Part shown: piece by piece, positions 36,200 to 48,033 of the stretch
Numbering within the stretch: position 1 is the first letter of the stretch
Layout of the letters: each line of letters starts with the position of its first letter
DNA from: Lobosporangium transversale
Taxonomy: Eukaryota; Mortierellomycota; Mortierellomycetes; Mortierellales; Mortierellaceae
Direction of reading: 5' to 3'
Assembly (NCBI RefSeq): GCF_002105155.1
Contig: NW_019029005.1
Location: 434,001 to 498,000 of the forward strand
Length of the DNA: 64,000 nt
Notes under the pieces: model-generated
The model's input: only the letters and a program-made list of their open reading frames with translations
Database searches by the model: none
Told to the model about the DNA's origin: nothing
Translations under genes and position numbers: made by a program

Positions 36200-37894
36200 T
36201 TATCGTGGTACCAAGTTGAGTGATGACCTTGCTGCTGCTGGAGAAAGTTCTGGCGTTATGTGGTTTTGGATTCCACCAGCCGCAAACTTCTCTTTATCGA
36301 ATGAGAGCCCATCACGAGGTAAGTTGCTTCTATTTGCAGCAGTGACGGATCCCAAGTTATTGGCGCTAGAATGTCGATCCGGTGTAGCTTTGTGGGGGCC
36401 CTTTAGAGCAGATGTGGCGGCATAACTGATGCACTGGCGCTCGATTTTTTGGTGATGTCTCCGGACGAATACACTCACCAGAGTCACACAAGCAATCAAG
36501 AGGACCGTTCCAATGATACCGCCAATCACCATTAGCGATAATGTTGTCTTATGATCATCCATGGGGTTTGATGAAGAATTACCATTGCTTCCGTTTCCTT
36601 CGGACGTGATTGGGGCTGTCGTTTGGTAATCCAGCAGACCCGCCGTACCCATTATTAGTAGCACCATTGGCGTAGTAAGATGGAGGGGTGTAGGATGAGA
36701 TGTACTGACCACTGTTCAGATCGTAAAGGACGATGGTACCGTCTACGGTCCGCTGACCGTTATTCCCACCCCATGCTAAGAATATTGAACCAGCGACAGT
36801 ACATGTAGTTGCAGTTCTGGGCTCAAACCAAGGATCTCCCTGTGTCCATGTGAGAGAGGAAACATCCAAGATCCAAAGGTCTCTGGCAAACGTACCATTA
36901 TCGAATCGACCGCCGAATACAACCACCTTACTGCTATCGTCGCCTAACGAAGATAAAAATAAATAAATAAATAAAATAAAAATGAAAATGCTGCTATAAA
37001 GAAGCCTTGTGAGGTATGTCTCCTTCTGTAACTTACTTGCAGCCATACAATGGTCTACCCTGTGTGGTGGACTTTGACCGCTGGTATTCTATGAAAAATT
37101 TCAAATACAAAAAGTGTAAAGCCTGAGAAAAAGCTCATTTGCGTCGTAAAGGCATGAGACGTAGGAAATGGTATGGGATCTCAGCACTTACGAGGGTTAG
37201 CCAGCCTCCATTACTCGGTGTGAACTCGGAAATCACATTCTGACTGGATTGGTTGTTGTTTGCCGTTCCGCCAAAGTAGATGATGCTTCTACGGCTTTTG
37301 AGGTAAACGCCTGCATAAAACAGTCTGTCTACCATATAATTACTAGGCATGGAGAGCATGGTCATGGTGTCTGTGTCGATGTTGTAGACGTACATCTGTG
37401 AATCATCGCTCTGATATCCTCCCGCTAGATAGACGAGACCAGAAACAGGATCTTGAACGGCACGAACGCCCTCTTTAGTAGGGTTTTGAACCTTGACTAC
37501 AGATTGATCCCAAGAATTGCTGAGAATATGGTACCTGTACGAGAGAGCCGAGCCCGAAGCTGAGGAGGTGGCTCGGAACGTGACCAGAGTGTTCTCGTCC
37601 GTAGAAATGGCAGCTGTGTGCATTGCTTGAGTAGGACCTTGTTTCAACCCAATCCAGGTTGGGCTAGCAGCATCCCAGGCAGTGGCAAGGTCGAGGGCAA
37701 ACAATTGATTTTGCTGTGCGACTGTATTCCCATTAAGGCTGACGACACCCCCTTGTACATAAAGTTTTGTTCTTGAACGAACGAATGCGGCGCCATTGAC
37801 GGGAACTGGTGTATTTCCTATAATCTGACCCTGTGTGCAGATAATGTTTTGTAAAGGATAGGGAAGCGAGTGTCAAGAAGGATGTGTGCCGCAT
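36200..37894 (-). CDS. Kelch-repeat type I membrane protein C
   Basis: The ATG at 37894 gives MRHTSFLTLASL, a short signal-like start; a frame change near 37860 leads to QGQIIGNTPVPVNGAAFVRS and RTKLYVQGGVVSLNGN. The propeller continues with LFALDLATAWDAASPTWIGL, LVYLAGGYQSDDSQMYVYNI and SIIYFGGTANNN. After an intron, a small exon near 37040-37090 encodes SPPHRVDHCMAAS, and after a second intron with an AATA repeat (36958-36980) comes VVVFGGRFDNGTFARDLWIL and FLAWGGNNGQRTV. The frame changes near 36640-36590. A membrane helix (LSLMVIGGIIGTVLLIACVT) is followed by basic FVRRHH and a Ser/Ala tail that ends NLVPR at 36200. The exon layout matches copy A rather than B or D, while the tail is unrelated to the Pro/Gln tails of B and D. 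Confidence 0.8.
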
Positions 37895-39227
37895 GTTGCT
37901 ACTAACTCTGTAAAGATGTGCTTGTGTGCTTGTGTGCTTGTGTGCTTGTGTATATTATAAAACGCGTGGCTATAATGTATTAGTTTGAAGGGATACAATT
38001 GATACAATTGATACAATTACAAAAATAAATTGACAAATGAATATGAAAGGGCGGTAAAGTAAAAATGAGAGAAGGGTATGAAGGGAAGAAAGCGAGGTTG
38101 AATTGAGGAATGGGGAATAGAAAGTTGCTGCTTTTAAATAGAATCCTGTTGCAACAACACACACAACAAAATCATATACTATCGGGATGGCTAGTGCTCA
38201 TTGTCAAATGAAAAAAAGTGTTTTTTTTTTTTTTTTTTTTTTTTTTGCAGAGATCTTTATTGATCAAGGAGGCAGACAAAGGCAAACAGAGAGGTAAACA
38301 GATGGAGCAGAGCAACCATCCAGGATATAGGTACATCCATCCATTTAGTCTGGGTCTCATGCATCGATCTGTTTAAGAAAGTGTTTGTTGGGTATAATAA
38401 TACATAGACATTTGAGATGCTTTCTTGACTTTGAGTGTGAAGAGCACTTTGCACTCATCTCTTTCCACAGGAGGTCACTTTTTTTTTGTCAACTCTGACA
38501 GAGCTCACTGGCACTACTTCATTCCAAGGGGGTGATACATTTCACTCTACGAGCTGACGCGCAATCAACGAATTTTTCCGTAAACGGTGGCTCTGAAGCC
38601 CCTTATTTACTTTGCAAATACTGTAGAAGCAGTAGGATTTTTATTTTAAGACTGATTTTCAACGAATGGCTCCAAATGGTCAATGTTCCACCCTCAAAGG
38701 ACACGTTGACTGGGTTAAGAACCTGTTTCAATAAACCACTCTTTCCGCTGTTCAGCCAGAGTTTTTGCCAAAAATATAAACGTGTTATTTCTATGTCTAC
38801 CTCGGCAATCAGTTACACGAGACCCCGTGCTTCCAAGCCGTTGCCGTGGGCATTTTGCTCTAATTGTCTAAGCGAAAACAGCTAGTTTTGATGTCTGGTG
38901 CGCCAAGAGCCAGATAGAGGGTCGCAAACACGAAAAGATATCACTCTGACCGATGAGAACCGTGAGATGCTAATTTAGCAAGGATGTAATAGCAAACCGC
39001 ATCAGCAACAGTAGTCTTTTGCTAGCATGTTGAAGTAGCACAGCCAGAATCCCTGCTTTTGAAGTGTTCTCCTTACAGCCACCGAAAATACGTAAAAAGC
39101 GTCATAACTTTAATAAAATTTGAACCATGTGACACATGAAGTAAACTCTATAGTTCCGTTTATTCCTTTGTCTTTTGCATTGGACTTTGATTCCGCTTTT
39201 TTTTTTTTTTTATATTTGCATTCCTAA
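37895..39227. other. Intergenic region upstream of kelch C and of the TPX2-like gene
   Basis: About 1.3 kb of divergent upstream DNA. It holds a GTGTGCTT repeat (37918-37950), an ATTGATACA repeat (about 37990-38015), a T run (38220-38246) and a T run ending at 39211. An open frame at 38532-38885 (+) has no features I recognise and no homolog-like motif; I leave it uncalled. Confidence 0.55.
37918..37950. repeat. GTGTGCTT tandem repeat
   Basis: Four copies of an 8-base unit immediately upstream of the kelch C start codon on the minus strand, so probably in its 5' untranslated region or promoter. Confidence 0.9.
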
Positions 39228-42200
39228 ATGCATCGGGCTCCAGGGAAATATGAATTAAACATTCGAAAGTCTTCAGCTGCAACTAGGGCATCAGCATCTG
39301 CTTCAGCGACGCACAGAGATATTACCTCAGTTGGGTCATTCACAGGAGCCCGTATGACATCAATACACCCAATGAGCTATATGTCAACATCTTTTATACG
39401 TGAAGAGACAGAGCAGGACTTGAAGCTGTCGCGACAGTCGCGACGTGCATTATCCATACTCTCTGATGCAACCACGCGTGACATCAATACAGTAATACCA
39501 TTAAGCAAAACCCGACCTTCAGCCACCGTGAAAGCTGCTACGGGGACAACAAGAAGTGACCATAGGAGTGCTCATACAACTAATTCGAGTGAAGACGCCT
39601 TTTGGAATCCACCTGCACCGCCGAAATCACTCAGACATGGTGCAGCTACTTTATTCTCAGGTATCAGCCCTCAGGAAAAAGCCACATCAAGCATATTTGA
39701 TTTACGACCGAATATCCGAACGCGTTCTCCAGAAAGAAAACCAACTCAGTCATCGTGTGGACTCGTCCTAACCAGAGTATTACCAACAAATACTAACACA
39801 GGCTCGCCTTTCAAGTCAAGGTTGTTTCCAATGGCTGGAACATCGGCATCATCGTCGTCACAGAGCAATGGAGCTTTAACAAACAGCTCTGTCTCAAAAG
39901 ACAGCGAAAATCTTTTAGTTACGGCATCGACTAGTTTCAACCATCCTTCTTCGACTTTAAACGAGTCACCTAAGACTGATTCTCCACAATTCGTGCAACA
40001 AATGGACAACTATGGGAATCAAAGCTACTGTGAAGAGTCAGATGTTGGTATAGTAGATGAGGTCCCACCCCAGAAAAAACCGTATGGCGTTAGTGCTTTG
40101 GACTTTGCAAGGAAATCCATAATGCAAAGTGCCGCTGTTTCGCCACAAAATGCCATCAGGAAGATTAACCGAGTGGCAGCAACGAGCGAGGGTGTACCAT
40201 CTCTCATAGATCTACTGACAGCAACAGATGCCGAGGATTTAGAACAATCTCAATTACATACTTGGCAACAAAAAGATGCGTCGCAACGGAATTCTGCAAA
40301 ACCAAACAGAGCTTTCATGTTGCGAACAGATCCACTACCACCGCTCCGCAAGGATACGGCACCGTCAGCATCAAAATCTTTTATACCCAATATTCCAGGT
40401 GATCCAGACTCTATTGAAAATAACATGGAGGATTTAGTATCGAGACCTAACCTCGAAGAAAAACAGATCCGAACAAAGAAAGACGCTCCTGAGGCGACAG
40501 AGATCACTAAGCAGGAGAACGGGCTCACAAGAGACACAGTAATGCTTGACCTAAGAGCGCCGGTAAGTACAGATTGCCTGGAATTTATGATCGAACTGTA
40601 GCATGTAGGTTGCAAGGATCACTGACAGTACTTTGATGCTGCAACTCTAGAGCACGACACCCACTGGACCGGGGGTTGATAACAATAGTACTTCCCCTCT
40701 CCTTTCGTTACGAGCAAGCACAATGCGCAAACCAGCACCATATACCCCTCCAACAATCAACGAACGAGCGATGTTACGTTCCAGTCGCATGTCTGGATTC
40801 CGCGCCAGAGGTCTAGATCCAAAAGTCTTTATGAGTGCAGGGGATTTAGGGGTCCCGAGAATTCAAAAAAGGCCTCTCACTGTGCCTGTGTCTCCAGTTT
40901 TCAGCAAAATGCACGGTAAATCTCGGGCTATGGAGGAATCCGGGCCAGCTAGGAGCCCTTTTTTTGAACCCAAGACCACATTCAGAGCTAAAGTTAATAG
41001 CCCCGTTGTTGACCACTTTAAAAGGACAGGACCAATAAGACCGCAACTGCGTAATAACAACATTGCCACGCTCAAAAAGCCAGAGGCATCATTAAGCGCA
41101 GTAAACACTAGCTCACAAACCCAGTCTACAGGTCAGGAGTACGCTGACTTGAATAATGTTCCTACTAGTACTAGTGATGCTAGATCAATTAATACTGAGA
41201 TAGCTACCCAATTCCGGTCCGAAGCTGCCAGCCAACCAAATCTGGATGCGATAGCCGATATTGATAACGGATCAAATTACGAGGGTAGAGTAAGCAGAGT
41301 TTATGAAGGGCCTAGTCCAGTGGAGAGTCTTTCATCGAAAGCCATCTTTGAACAACCAGATGACCAGCTCTTGGATGGCCAATCCACAAGAGCAACAGCT
41401 GGGAGCCGTCTTCACGGCCCGTCGTTTTCTCGTCGTCCTTTGACGCAGCCAATTCCGTTTAAATTTGCTACAGATGAGATCCTCAGGCGGCGCCATATCA
41501 TGTTTCAACCTCGAGCTACACCGGGTCTAGGAACAACGAATGAGGGTTCTTCAAAAACGGTAGAAGATAACAGAATGAAGACTGCAGAGGTTTTAAAGCG
41601 ACGGCTACCTCCACTGGTGAGTTAGTTAAACCTTTGCTGTCGCTATTCCGTTTGAAGATAATATAATATATTGATCGTTAATTTTTTTTTTTTTTCTTTC
41701 CGTTACTTTTTTTATAATTATCACTTTCATTTGGTAGAAACGCCTAACAGTCCCGTTCCTTTCCAATTTATGACCCAACGACGTGCGGAAGCACATATCC
41801 AACAACAGCAACAACAAAGTCATCATCATCAAGATGATGGCGGAGCACATATTAATGCTCATACGACGGTCACCAGAAGGCCTAGTCGACTTGCTGGGCT
41901 CTTGCCACTTCGTTCAACAACACGCGTAGATGGGGCCTCATCTAATGCAAAGGCTTCACGATTTAGGCGTACTGTACCTATTTCACCAGAACTAGGCCGC
42001 CGAGCCCATGTAAAGGCTCTTAAACCCGCTCGGTTCCTTCTCAAAAAGAGCACCAAAGAGCTGACGCAACCACATGAATTCCACTTCTACACTGATCAAG
42101 TGCTAAGGAAAGGGAAGCATTTGATCAATCAGTTAGGAGACGAGAAGAGGAATTAGCGGCACTAAATCAGCGGGAACTCAAACTGCGCAAAGTACGGAGT

Positions 42201-43198
42201 GTTTGTGTTAAAAGTGATCAATATCAATCACTGGTAACGATGTGTATATCTCTGATGTCTCACAAGACTGTTATTTCTTTTTCAAAAATTATAAAAAAAA
42301 AATATAAAAAAAGGGTCGGGAGCAGGGTAGTGATAGTCGACAGAACCTCGAGAGGCCGTCTCAAACGCACTCTATCAATCATTCTCGACCGATTACAATT
42401 CATAGGCCGGTCAAACCGCTGACAGAGCCTGTGAGCCCCATGATTGGGGAGAAGCGCAAGAGGTATGAGATGGAGCAGCAACGGCATCCGTTTGAAAAGA
42501 GAAGGCAGCTAGAACCCACGAACGTTGGACAAGATAGTCTCCGTCAACCACCTGTCCGTTCTCCATACCCATCGGATCAACTATCTGAAAAGATACACAC
42601 TAATATTTCTGCTATAAATCGCGACAATAAATAATGAAGATGTTGGCCAGTCAGGTTCTTATTTGGATAGAGCTAACATGGCTAATCCAATATCATCCGC
42701 AAAGGACAATTTTTGGAGGGAATGGAAACCACTATCTATCAAAGGAGCTCTTAACGAAAGAGCTTCGGCGTATCAGCTTTGAGGCTTCGGGGTAGTGGCG
42801 AAACAGGTTATCGCAAACGTTTGAGTAACAGCCCAAGCCGCACTAATAGCAGCACTAATAGCAGCACTAAGGATGTAAGCGAAAGTGGGCGTTTAAGCTC
42901 TGAAGGGATATCAGCAGGCCAAGGTGGATACTACCCATTTATACGATCTCTAGCGCCAACTGCGCCCACTGTTGAATCAGCAGCTATGCCTTTATCGAAG
43001 TCAGCAGAGCCGGAACCGGGAAATCGGCGAAGAAGTGGAAGCTTTATCCCGTTAGCTCCAGTCCAAATGGCAACAAGAAATTCACCAACACAGGCATCCA
43101 GACCGCAAGGAGCTACGACGTCGGCACCGTCTGCTCAATTGAACCGTCCGAAAGGACCAATTGTGATTAACCACACACTCACACTGAATGACCTTTGA
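39228..43198 (+). CDS. TPX2-like spindle assembly protein
   Basis: Exons 39228-40562 and 40651-41616 join in phase with consensus splice sites; the next exon starts at about 41738. The N-terminal 445 codons are Ser/Thr-rich and disordered. The C-terminal half carries repeated TPX2-type microtubule-binding motifs: RRPLTQPIPFKFATDEILRR (about 41435-41495), PFQFMTQRRAEAH (about 41755-41800), HEFHFYTDQVLRK (about 42075-42115), then EEELAALNQRELKLRKVR and VKPLTEPVSPMIGEKRKRYE (about 42405-42475). The spacing of LT-P-P-F-F-T-R-A motifs and the basic helix after them match the TPX2 C-terminal family. Such proteins bind microtubules and Aurora kinase at the spindle. Frame changes occur near 41756 (one base short in KRLTVP-PFQF), 42111 (one base short before EAFDQSVRRREEEL), 42630 and 42778. 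The Ser/Pro tail ends at 43198, only 104 bases from the convergent ChaC gene. Confidence 0.8.
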
Positions 43199-43301
43199 CC
43201 AACATCGGGTCTTAGACATTTCTTTGTAATTTTATTACCGGTATTTTTACTTTATTTTTTTTATGTTATAGAATAAATTACCCAGTTTCGTTCTAATTGA
43301 T

Positions 43302-44593
43302 CTATGATAGAGACGGGGCCTGTTCTATACAGGTACTACGGAAGGCGGTTTTTGATTGAACAATGATCTCTGACAACATAAGATCAAATGCTGCCTGTGA
43401 TCCTGCGTCCTGGAACATCAACTCTTTGACCTTGTTCTCGAGTTCAAATAAATGTCGATCATTTCCTGTTGGAGCCACAGTACGTAATGAATGGGCTAGG
43501 TTAAGCAGATAGTCTCTGTTGGCACCAACTTGGTCCTAATGGGGAAGAGTGATAACGATGGTAAGTCGTTTACTTAAAGATAAAATATTGGAGGAAAAAA
43601 AAAAAAAAAAAAAAAAAAAAAACATCCCTGAAAGATCCCATACCATGTGAAATGTAGATTTGCTTTGCAATTTGCTCCAAAGGTGCAGGTCCAGCAAAAT
43701 CAGAGTTATTAGTGCTTCCAATGTATACAATCGCCTATAAAGCCATAAAAAAAATAAAATAAAATAAAAAAAACACTCTGTATTAGTAAGCAAGCTTGAT
43801 TTTAGAGAGAAAAAAAATTTTATCTCATCAAATGAGATGATCCCAATACCTTTTCCACTACAGGAATGTCACTACCAGGTTGAAAGACATCCAAAAAGTG
43901 TGTTTCGTAACCATTTTTTTCCCGATGATCCAGATATGCTTTTGTCTCTGCAACCTTGGATAATGGGATCTTGTATGCAACACCCCAGGTGATATCGTCC
44001 TGATCTGTAGAATGCTATTAGTCATTAAATAAAATAAAATATGTAAAACGTTGGCTCTGCGGGTAATTACTCAGGGGCCACTGAATACATATTAATATTT
44101 CTAATGAGCTATGATGGTACTATGTACTGTACCTTATCGAGAGTTTTGAATCGTTCTGTGAACTCTTCATAAGGAATTAAAGTGACTACACGGCCTGGTG
44201 CCTCCTCGGTGCCTCGGTGGTCCGTGCTCCTCTGCCAAAACCGGCGGACATGACCTTTGATATACCCAACCTTGCTGTAATAATACAATATTAACAAATG
44301 TATATGTATATAAAAAAATAAAAAAATAAAAAAATAAAAAAAAATAAAAAATAAAAAAAATAAAAAATAAAAAAAATAAAAAATAAAAAACTTTTAAGCA
44401 TGTCTTTTATTGCTTCACATTATAGACAACATGACATTGGGGTTTGAATGCAATGTTAAAGGAATGGGATGGAGCATTTAAACAAAAAAGCACTGTAAAA
44501 GAATGAAAATAGAATTTTCAGAAGAGGGACGAACCTGTCTTCGTATTCCATATCAGGGCGCCAAATGAGGCTGCCATATCCAAAGAGCCACAT
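43302..44593 (-). CDS. Glutathione-specific gamma-glutamylcyclotransferase (ChaC family)
   Basis: This enzyme splits glutathione into 5-oxoproline and Cys-Gly in the cytosol. Exons: 44593-44535, 44274-44133, 43999-43850, one from about 43739 to 43645, and a last one from about 43528 to the stop at 43302-43304. The first exon encodes [19 protein letters not shown], the diagnostic YGSL substrate-binding loop. The second gives [20 protein letters not shown] and [12 protein letters not shown], both family blocks. The third gives [16 protein letters not shown], and [14 protein letters not shown] contains the conserved Glu expected to be catalytic. The fourth gives [20 protein letters not shown], and the last [15 protein letters not shown]. 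The whole protein is about 220 residues, the usual ChaC length, and unlike most genes here no frameshift is needed. Exon 4's 3' junction is the least certain. Introns carry A runs, one of 29 bases at 43594-43622. Confidence 0.93.
44306..44392. repeat. TAAAAAA microsatellite in a ChaC intron
   Basis: About eleven TAAAAAA-like units with A-run length varying from 5 to 9, within the first intron of the ChaC gene. Confidence 0.85.
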
Positions 44594-44920
44594 GGTTTAG
44601 GATAAGGTGGTTGGTTTGGTAGAGTGTATGTTGGGTTGGTGGAAACAGAGACAAGGGTTCCGAGAAGAATAAGGAGAGAGGAAGAGAGAGAGAGAGAGGA
44701 GGATAAATTGGAGTGAAGAAAAAAGACAAAGCTTTTTTAAATTAATAGCAACAGTGAATCATGGCCCAATGCGGACATGTGGGACAATGTGGATCGTTTT
44801 TGTCATCACGCAACAATTGATAGTTGAATAAGGAGTTAAAACATATTGATTGACCTGGATTCTTACATTTACATTTACATTTACATTTACATTTACATTA
44901 ACATTCTTTTAAAAGACGAC
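44594..44920. other. Divergent promoter region between ChaC and the BORCS8-like gene
   Basis: About 330 bases: a GAGAGA stretch (44675-44700), AT-rich DNA, and a six-copy ATTTAC hexanucleotide repeat at about 44867-44902 directly upstream of the plus-strand gene. It has to serve both genes. Confidence 0.6.
44867..44902. repeat. ATTTAC hexanucleotide repeat
   Basis: Six tandem copies of ATTTAC, upstream of the BORCS8-like gene. Confidence 0.9.
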
Positions 44921-45408
44921 ATGCAGGACATACAGACACTTCCTTGCATGACCAACCAAGGATAAGTACTCACACAGAAATAGGAACCAAAGGAGCCATA
45001 GGAACAAATTCAAGAGCAGGAGCATTCGAAGCAACCCCAGCTGAAATTCCAATAACTGACACAGCCTCTAATAATAATAATAATAATAACAACAACAACA
45101 TAATGACAATATTGAAGGTCCTCTTCCATTGCAAACCCTTTGTCCCCTCTTTCCGCATCCTATGGTTCATGGACAGTACCTTCCTTTGACAGCTTCTTCT
45201 CGACGCGCCGTGCGTCTGCACTTGGAAGCCGGTATTCGAGCCTTATTTCATCACATACGTCCACGTTTATGCCCGCTGGAACTAAAATCATCACCTGCTC
45301 CCAGCGGGATGTCCGTGATGATGGATGGTGGAGGTATACAATGCAAAATAAGGCCCGTAAAAGTAAGAAAAAAAGTATTTTCGATAAAGATAACTGGGTA
45401 CTGGAATG

Positions 45409-45443
<35 letters not shown>

Positions 45444-45847
45444 CATCTTATTGCAGGAACATTAAAACATACTTTTTCTTATCTTACACAACCAGTGTCT
45501 TTACACATGTCAGAGTCGATTACAAGTGTATTGAATGACTCGTCCTTAGTGCTTTATAGAGTGAATGAGCACATTCACAAGAAAGTACCACAGTTAGTTG
45601 AGGAAAAGGTAAAAGCTTCAGTAGGTTACCAAAGAAAGAAAGAAAGAACACATCTATGGACCAGGATCTAAAAGCATTTGCACTATAATATATACATGAA
45701 TGAAAATAGCGAGCACTGGCTTCGACATGCAAGAGCGTCGAGACAGCTAACCAAGACCTAGAAGATGCACGACAGATCATCTCTAGTATGCAATGGCTAA
45801 CTGAGTTGAGCGAGATTGAGGCTCTTGTGAAGCGAGCATTGTCATGA
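44921..45847 (+). CDS. BORCS8 (MEF2BNB)-like subunit of the BORC complex; 5' part unresolved
   Basis: The last two exons are clear. Exon 45457-45608 encodes SESITSVLNDSSLVLYRVNE, then HIHKKVPQLVEEK; exon 45710-45847 encodes RALASTCKSVETANQDLEDA, then RQIISSMQWLTELSEIEALV and the TGA at 45845-45847. This matches the short helical BORCS8/MEF2BNB family, whose animal members have the same 'N-x-x-S-L-x-L-Y-R-x-x-E-H' start and 'V-x-x-A-x-x-D-x-E-x-A' second half. BORC sits on lysosomes/vacuoles and couples them to Arl8 and motor-driven transport. Upstream, an exon ending at 45362 reads AVRLHLEAGIRALFHHIRPR in one frame, but that frame does not splice in phase to 45457, and the ATG at 44921 gives only 14 codons. 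So the N-terminus may include indels, or that exon may be untranslated. The intron between holds a 34-base T run (45410-45443). Confidence 0.65.
45410..45443. repeat. 34-base poly(T) run just before a 3' splice site
   Basis: Pure T run ending 13 bases before the acceptor CAG at 45454-45456 of the BORCS8-like gene. It occupies the place of the polypyrimidine tract. Confidence 0.85.
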
Positions 45848-46085
45848 TAATTGGATTAATGCCAACTATTACACAAGCTGTCTAATAAACCAATTCGCCT
45901 TTTTTTTTTTTTTTTTTTTTTAAGAAAAAAAAAGTGATCCTCTTACAAGGGGGCAAATACCATACTTTCTTCTCGCCAATACTATATGGTTGTTACGATT
46001 GTTATGCATCCAGAGATTTATTCATAGATCTTTTTAGAACGGATATATAAAGACAGCATTTGGCGACACTCTACTACGACTACTT

Positions 46086-46157
46086 CCATTTTTTATTCAT
46101 AACGTCAGAATATTGTGTGACGGACATGATGAGGCCTTAATAAAAGGTTCCCGCCTG
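46086..46157 (+). repeat. Left arm of a degenerate inverted repeat
   Basis: This arm ends with the 18-mer ATAAAAGGTTCCCGCCTG at 46140-46157. Its reverse complement matches 46843-46913: the 18-mer is perfect, and outside it the match continues outward for about 50 more bases at roughly 75-80% by eye, including CACACAAT, TTCTGAC and TTATGAATAAAA. The centre between the arms is about 685 bases. Confidence 0.85.
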
Positions 46158-46842
46158 CACGTCCTCCAATGTGATGTCTTTTTTTGATTAGGGAAAGTTC
46201 AGTAGTGACCTTGAAATATTCATAAGCGAAGAGATAGTGAGGTTTTTCTACCGCCTTTCCTTGTTTTATTGCCCTCGTATAATTTGAACTGGAGCCATCC
46301 TGGTCAGTTAATGGAAGAGATGTGGAGACGATAGGAATAGTCAGTGCAATCCAAGACTTCGTCTAGTGCCCTCTTCCTCAATCTTGCTGCTCTGATAGTT
46401 ACATTATCCTCTCAATGTCCAGAGCCATCACCCAAATGCATAACGGTGTAATCGGTTGAGGACAACAACTGTCCCTCGGATTCGGCTTGCAACATTTTCC
46501 TTTCGTCTGCATCTATCCCGCCTTCCCTTGCCATGGAAGCCTTGTGGGACTCAATTGTTAAGGCCTGATAAGATGCTTTCTGCTATAACTGTGATCGACC
46601 TTTGTAGCATCCTTCAAATTTCTAATTGGTGCATCTTCTTTCTTGGCATTGTGCTTTTGCATTCGTTTTTTCTGTTGCTTCTTTTTCGCCTTCCTCCGAT
46701 GGGTGAATGCATAAAACCCGGCCTCGGGTGCTCACGACAGTGATCGATATTAATTGTGGCGTGCGCTCAATATGTTCGACCTGTGAGATCTCCTGTGACT
46801 CTAAAAGTCAAGGGGATCAAAAACTGCCTTTATTATTGTTGC

Positions 46843-46913
46843 CAGGCGGGAACCTTTTATGGAGGTCCCTCCATGACTGCCACACAATGTTCTGACCTTA
46901 TGAATAAAAATGG
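46843..46913 (-). repeat. Right arm of a degenerate inverted repeat
   Basis: This arm starts with CAGGCGGGAACCTTTTAT at 46843-46860 and continues rightwards to TTATGAATAAAAATGG. It pairs with the left arm at 46086-46157. Just outside and inside the arms the similarity fades; no target-site duplication is obvious. Confidence 0.85.
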
Positions 46914-48033
46914 ATGTTCCCCTGAGATGCACTCTCAAACCTCGATACGTGACAACTAGTCAGAAAAGATGGACCGGAACTGGTTTCTATGTGATCCTTT
47001 CGCTATATAGAATGATTGCGTATCTCTAAAGTTTTCAAGAAAGGACTAACGATTAGTACTGGACATATTTGATTTCAGGATCATAACTACGACTCGAGCT
47101 TTCTTATGTCCTGCGACGCTGCAGTCGTCCTTGATGAGCCACTTCACGGTGAAGATCCTTTCCATTGAGTTGATACCCCTTGAAGCTATCGAACTCAGTT
47201 TGATCGTGACTCTCGAATTGACGTTTGAAGGCTAGAGGTAAAGACTTCGAGAGCTACTTCGAAACTGAGGATTATTAATCAGGCCAAGCGTTTCAAGATT
47301 CTTTGAGTAATCATTGTCTCAAATTGCACAGAGCAGTACAGATGTTGGTGAGTTCGCAAGTCAAATACATATTGATAACGTCGACCACGTCATAAGCCCT
47401 AAACTTCCGTCGACGGTGCAAAAGGGACTGCACTAGCTTGCAGACTCGTTCGTACGCAAACAAACTAGAGCCTCTTGGGTATCACAATCCTACCATTCAC
47501 CCCATCACGGTACTCTATGCATGGATCTGCTTCGTTTGCATACAGGCAGACATCGAAGACAGAGTGAAGGCCTGTTGCCAGCTGGTCCCTGTCATGGTCG
47601 CTCAGGATTGGATCTCTCGAAGGCCTTTTTGGATGCGCTTCATGGCTTGAGGACAAGTTCAAACCCCGTTCCGTGAATTTTTCTCAAAGATGCTCATATC
47701 GTTTTCCAAAGCGTCCCTCCTCTCTGTCTTCTGGCTTGTCGTTCCGTCCTTGCTTTTTCTTTCTCGGCGCAAGGACTCTCACTAATGTGTATGGTCAGAT
47801 TGTTCGTTTTGAGAAGATCCTTCATCTTGAGAGCTAGGGACCTGCCTACATCGATGATGGGCTTGCATTTGATCTTGTATGGACTACTTTACTGTAGATG
47901 CTATGATCGAACGTGTCAAAGAAATCTATGAGCAAAATGAGCAGAGTTTTCCGCCAAGGAAGTGCCTATGTCAGCTTCCGGAGGCGAAACCCCGCAATCC
48001 GCGAGTATTTGAAGGACTGCAGTCCTGTGGCTA

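Larger units (their letters stand above)
45848..48033. other. Gene-poor region with remnants of a repeat
   Basis: About 2.2 kb with no intact gene. It includes the inverted repeat described separately (46086-46913). From about 47000 to 47950 the DNA has higher GC content and fewer homopolymers than other intergenic DNA and contains short protein-like stretches on both strands (for example LATGLHSVFDVCLYANEADP on the minus strand near 47500-47570), with stops in all frames. That pattern suits a decayed mobile element or pseudogene. I cannot name one. Confidence 0.45.

Noticed and set aside
38532-38885. A 117-codon plus-strand frame upstream of the TPX2-like gene
   Set aside because: No motif, no splice context and no composition bias typical of the neighbouring genes; could be real but I cannot support it.
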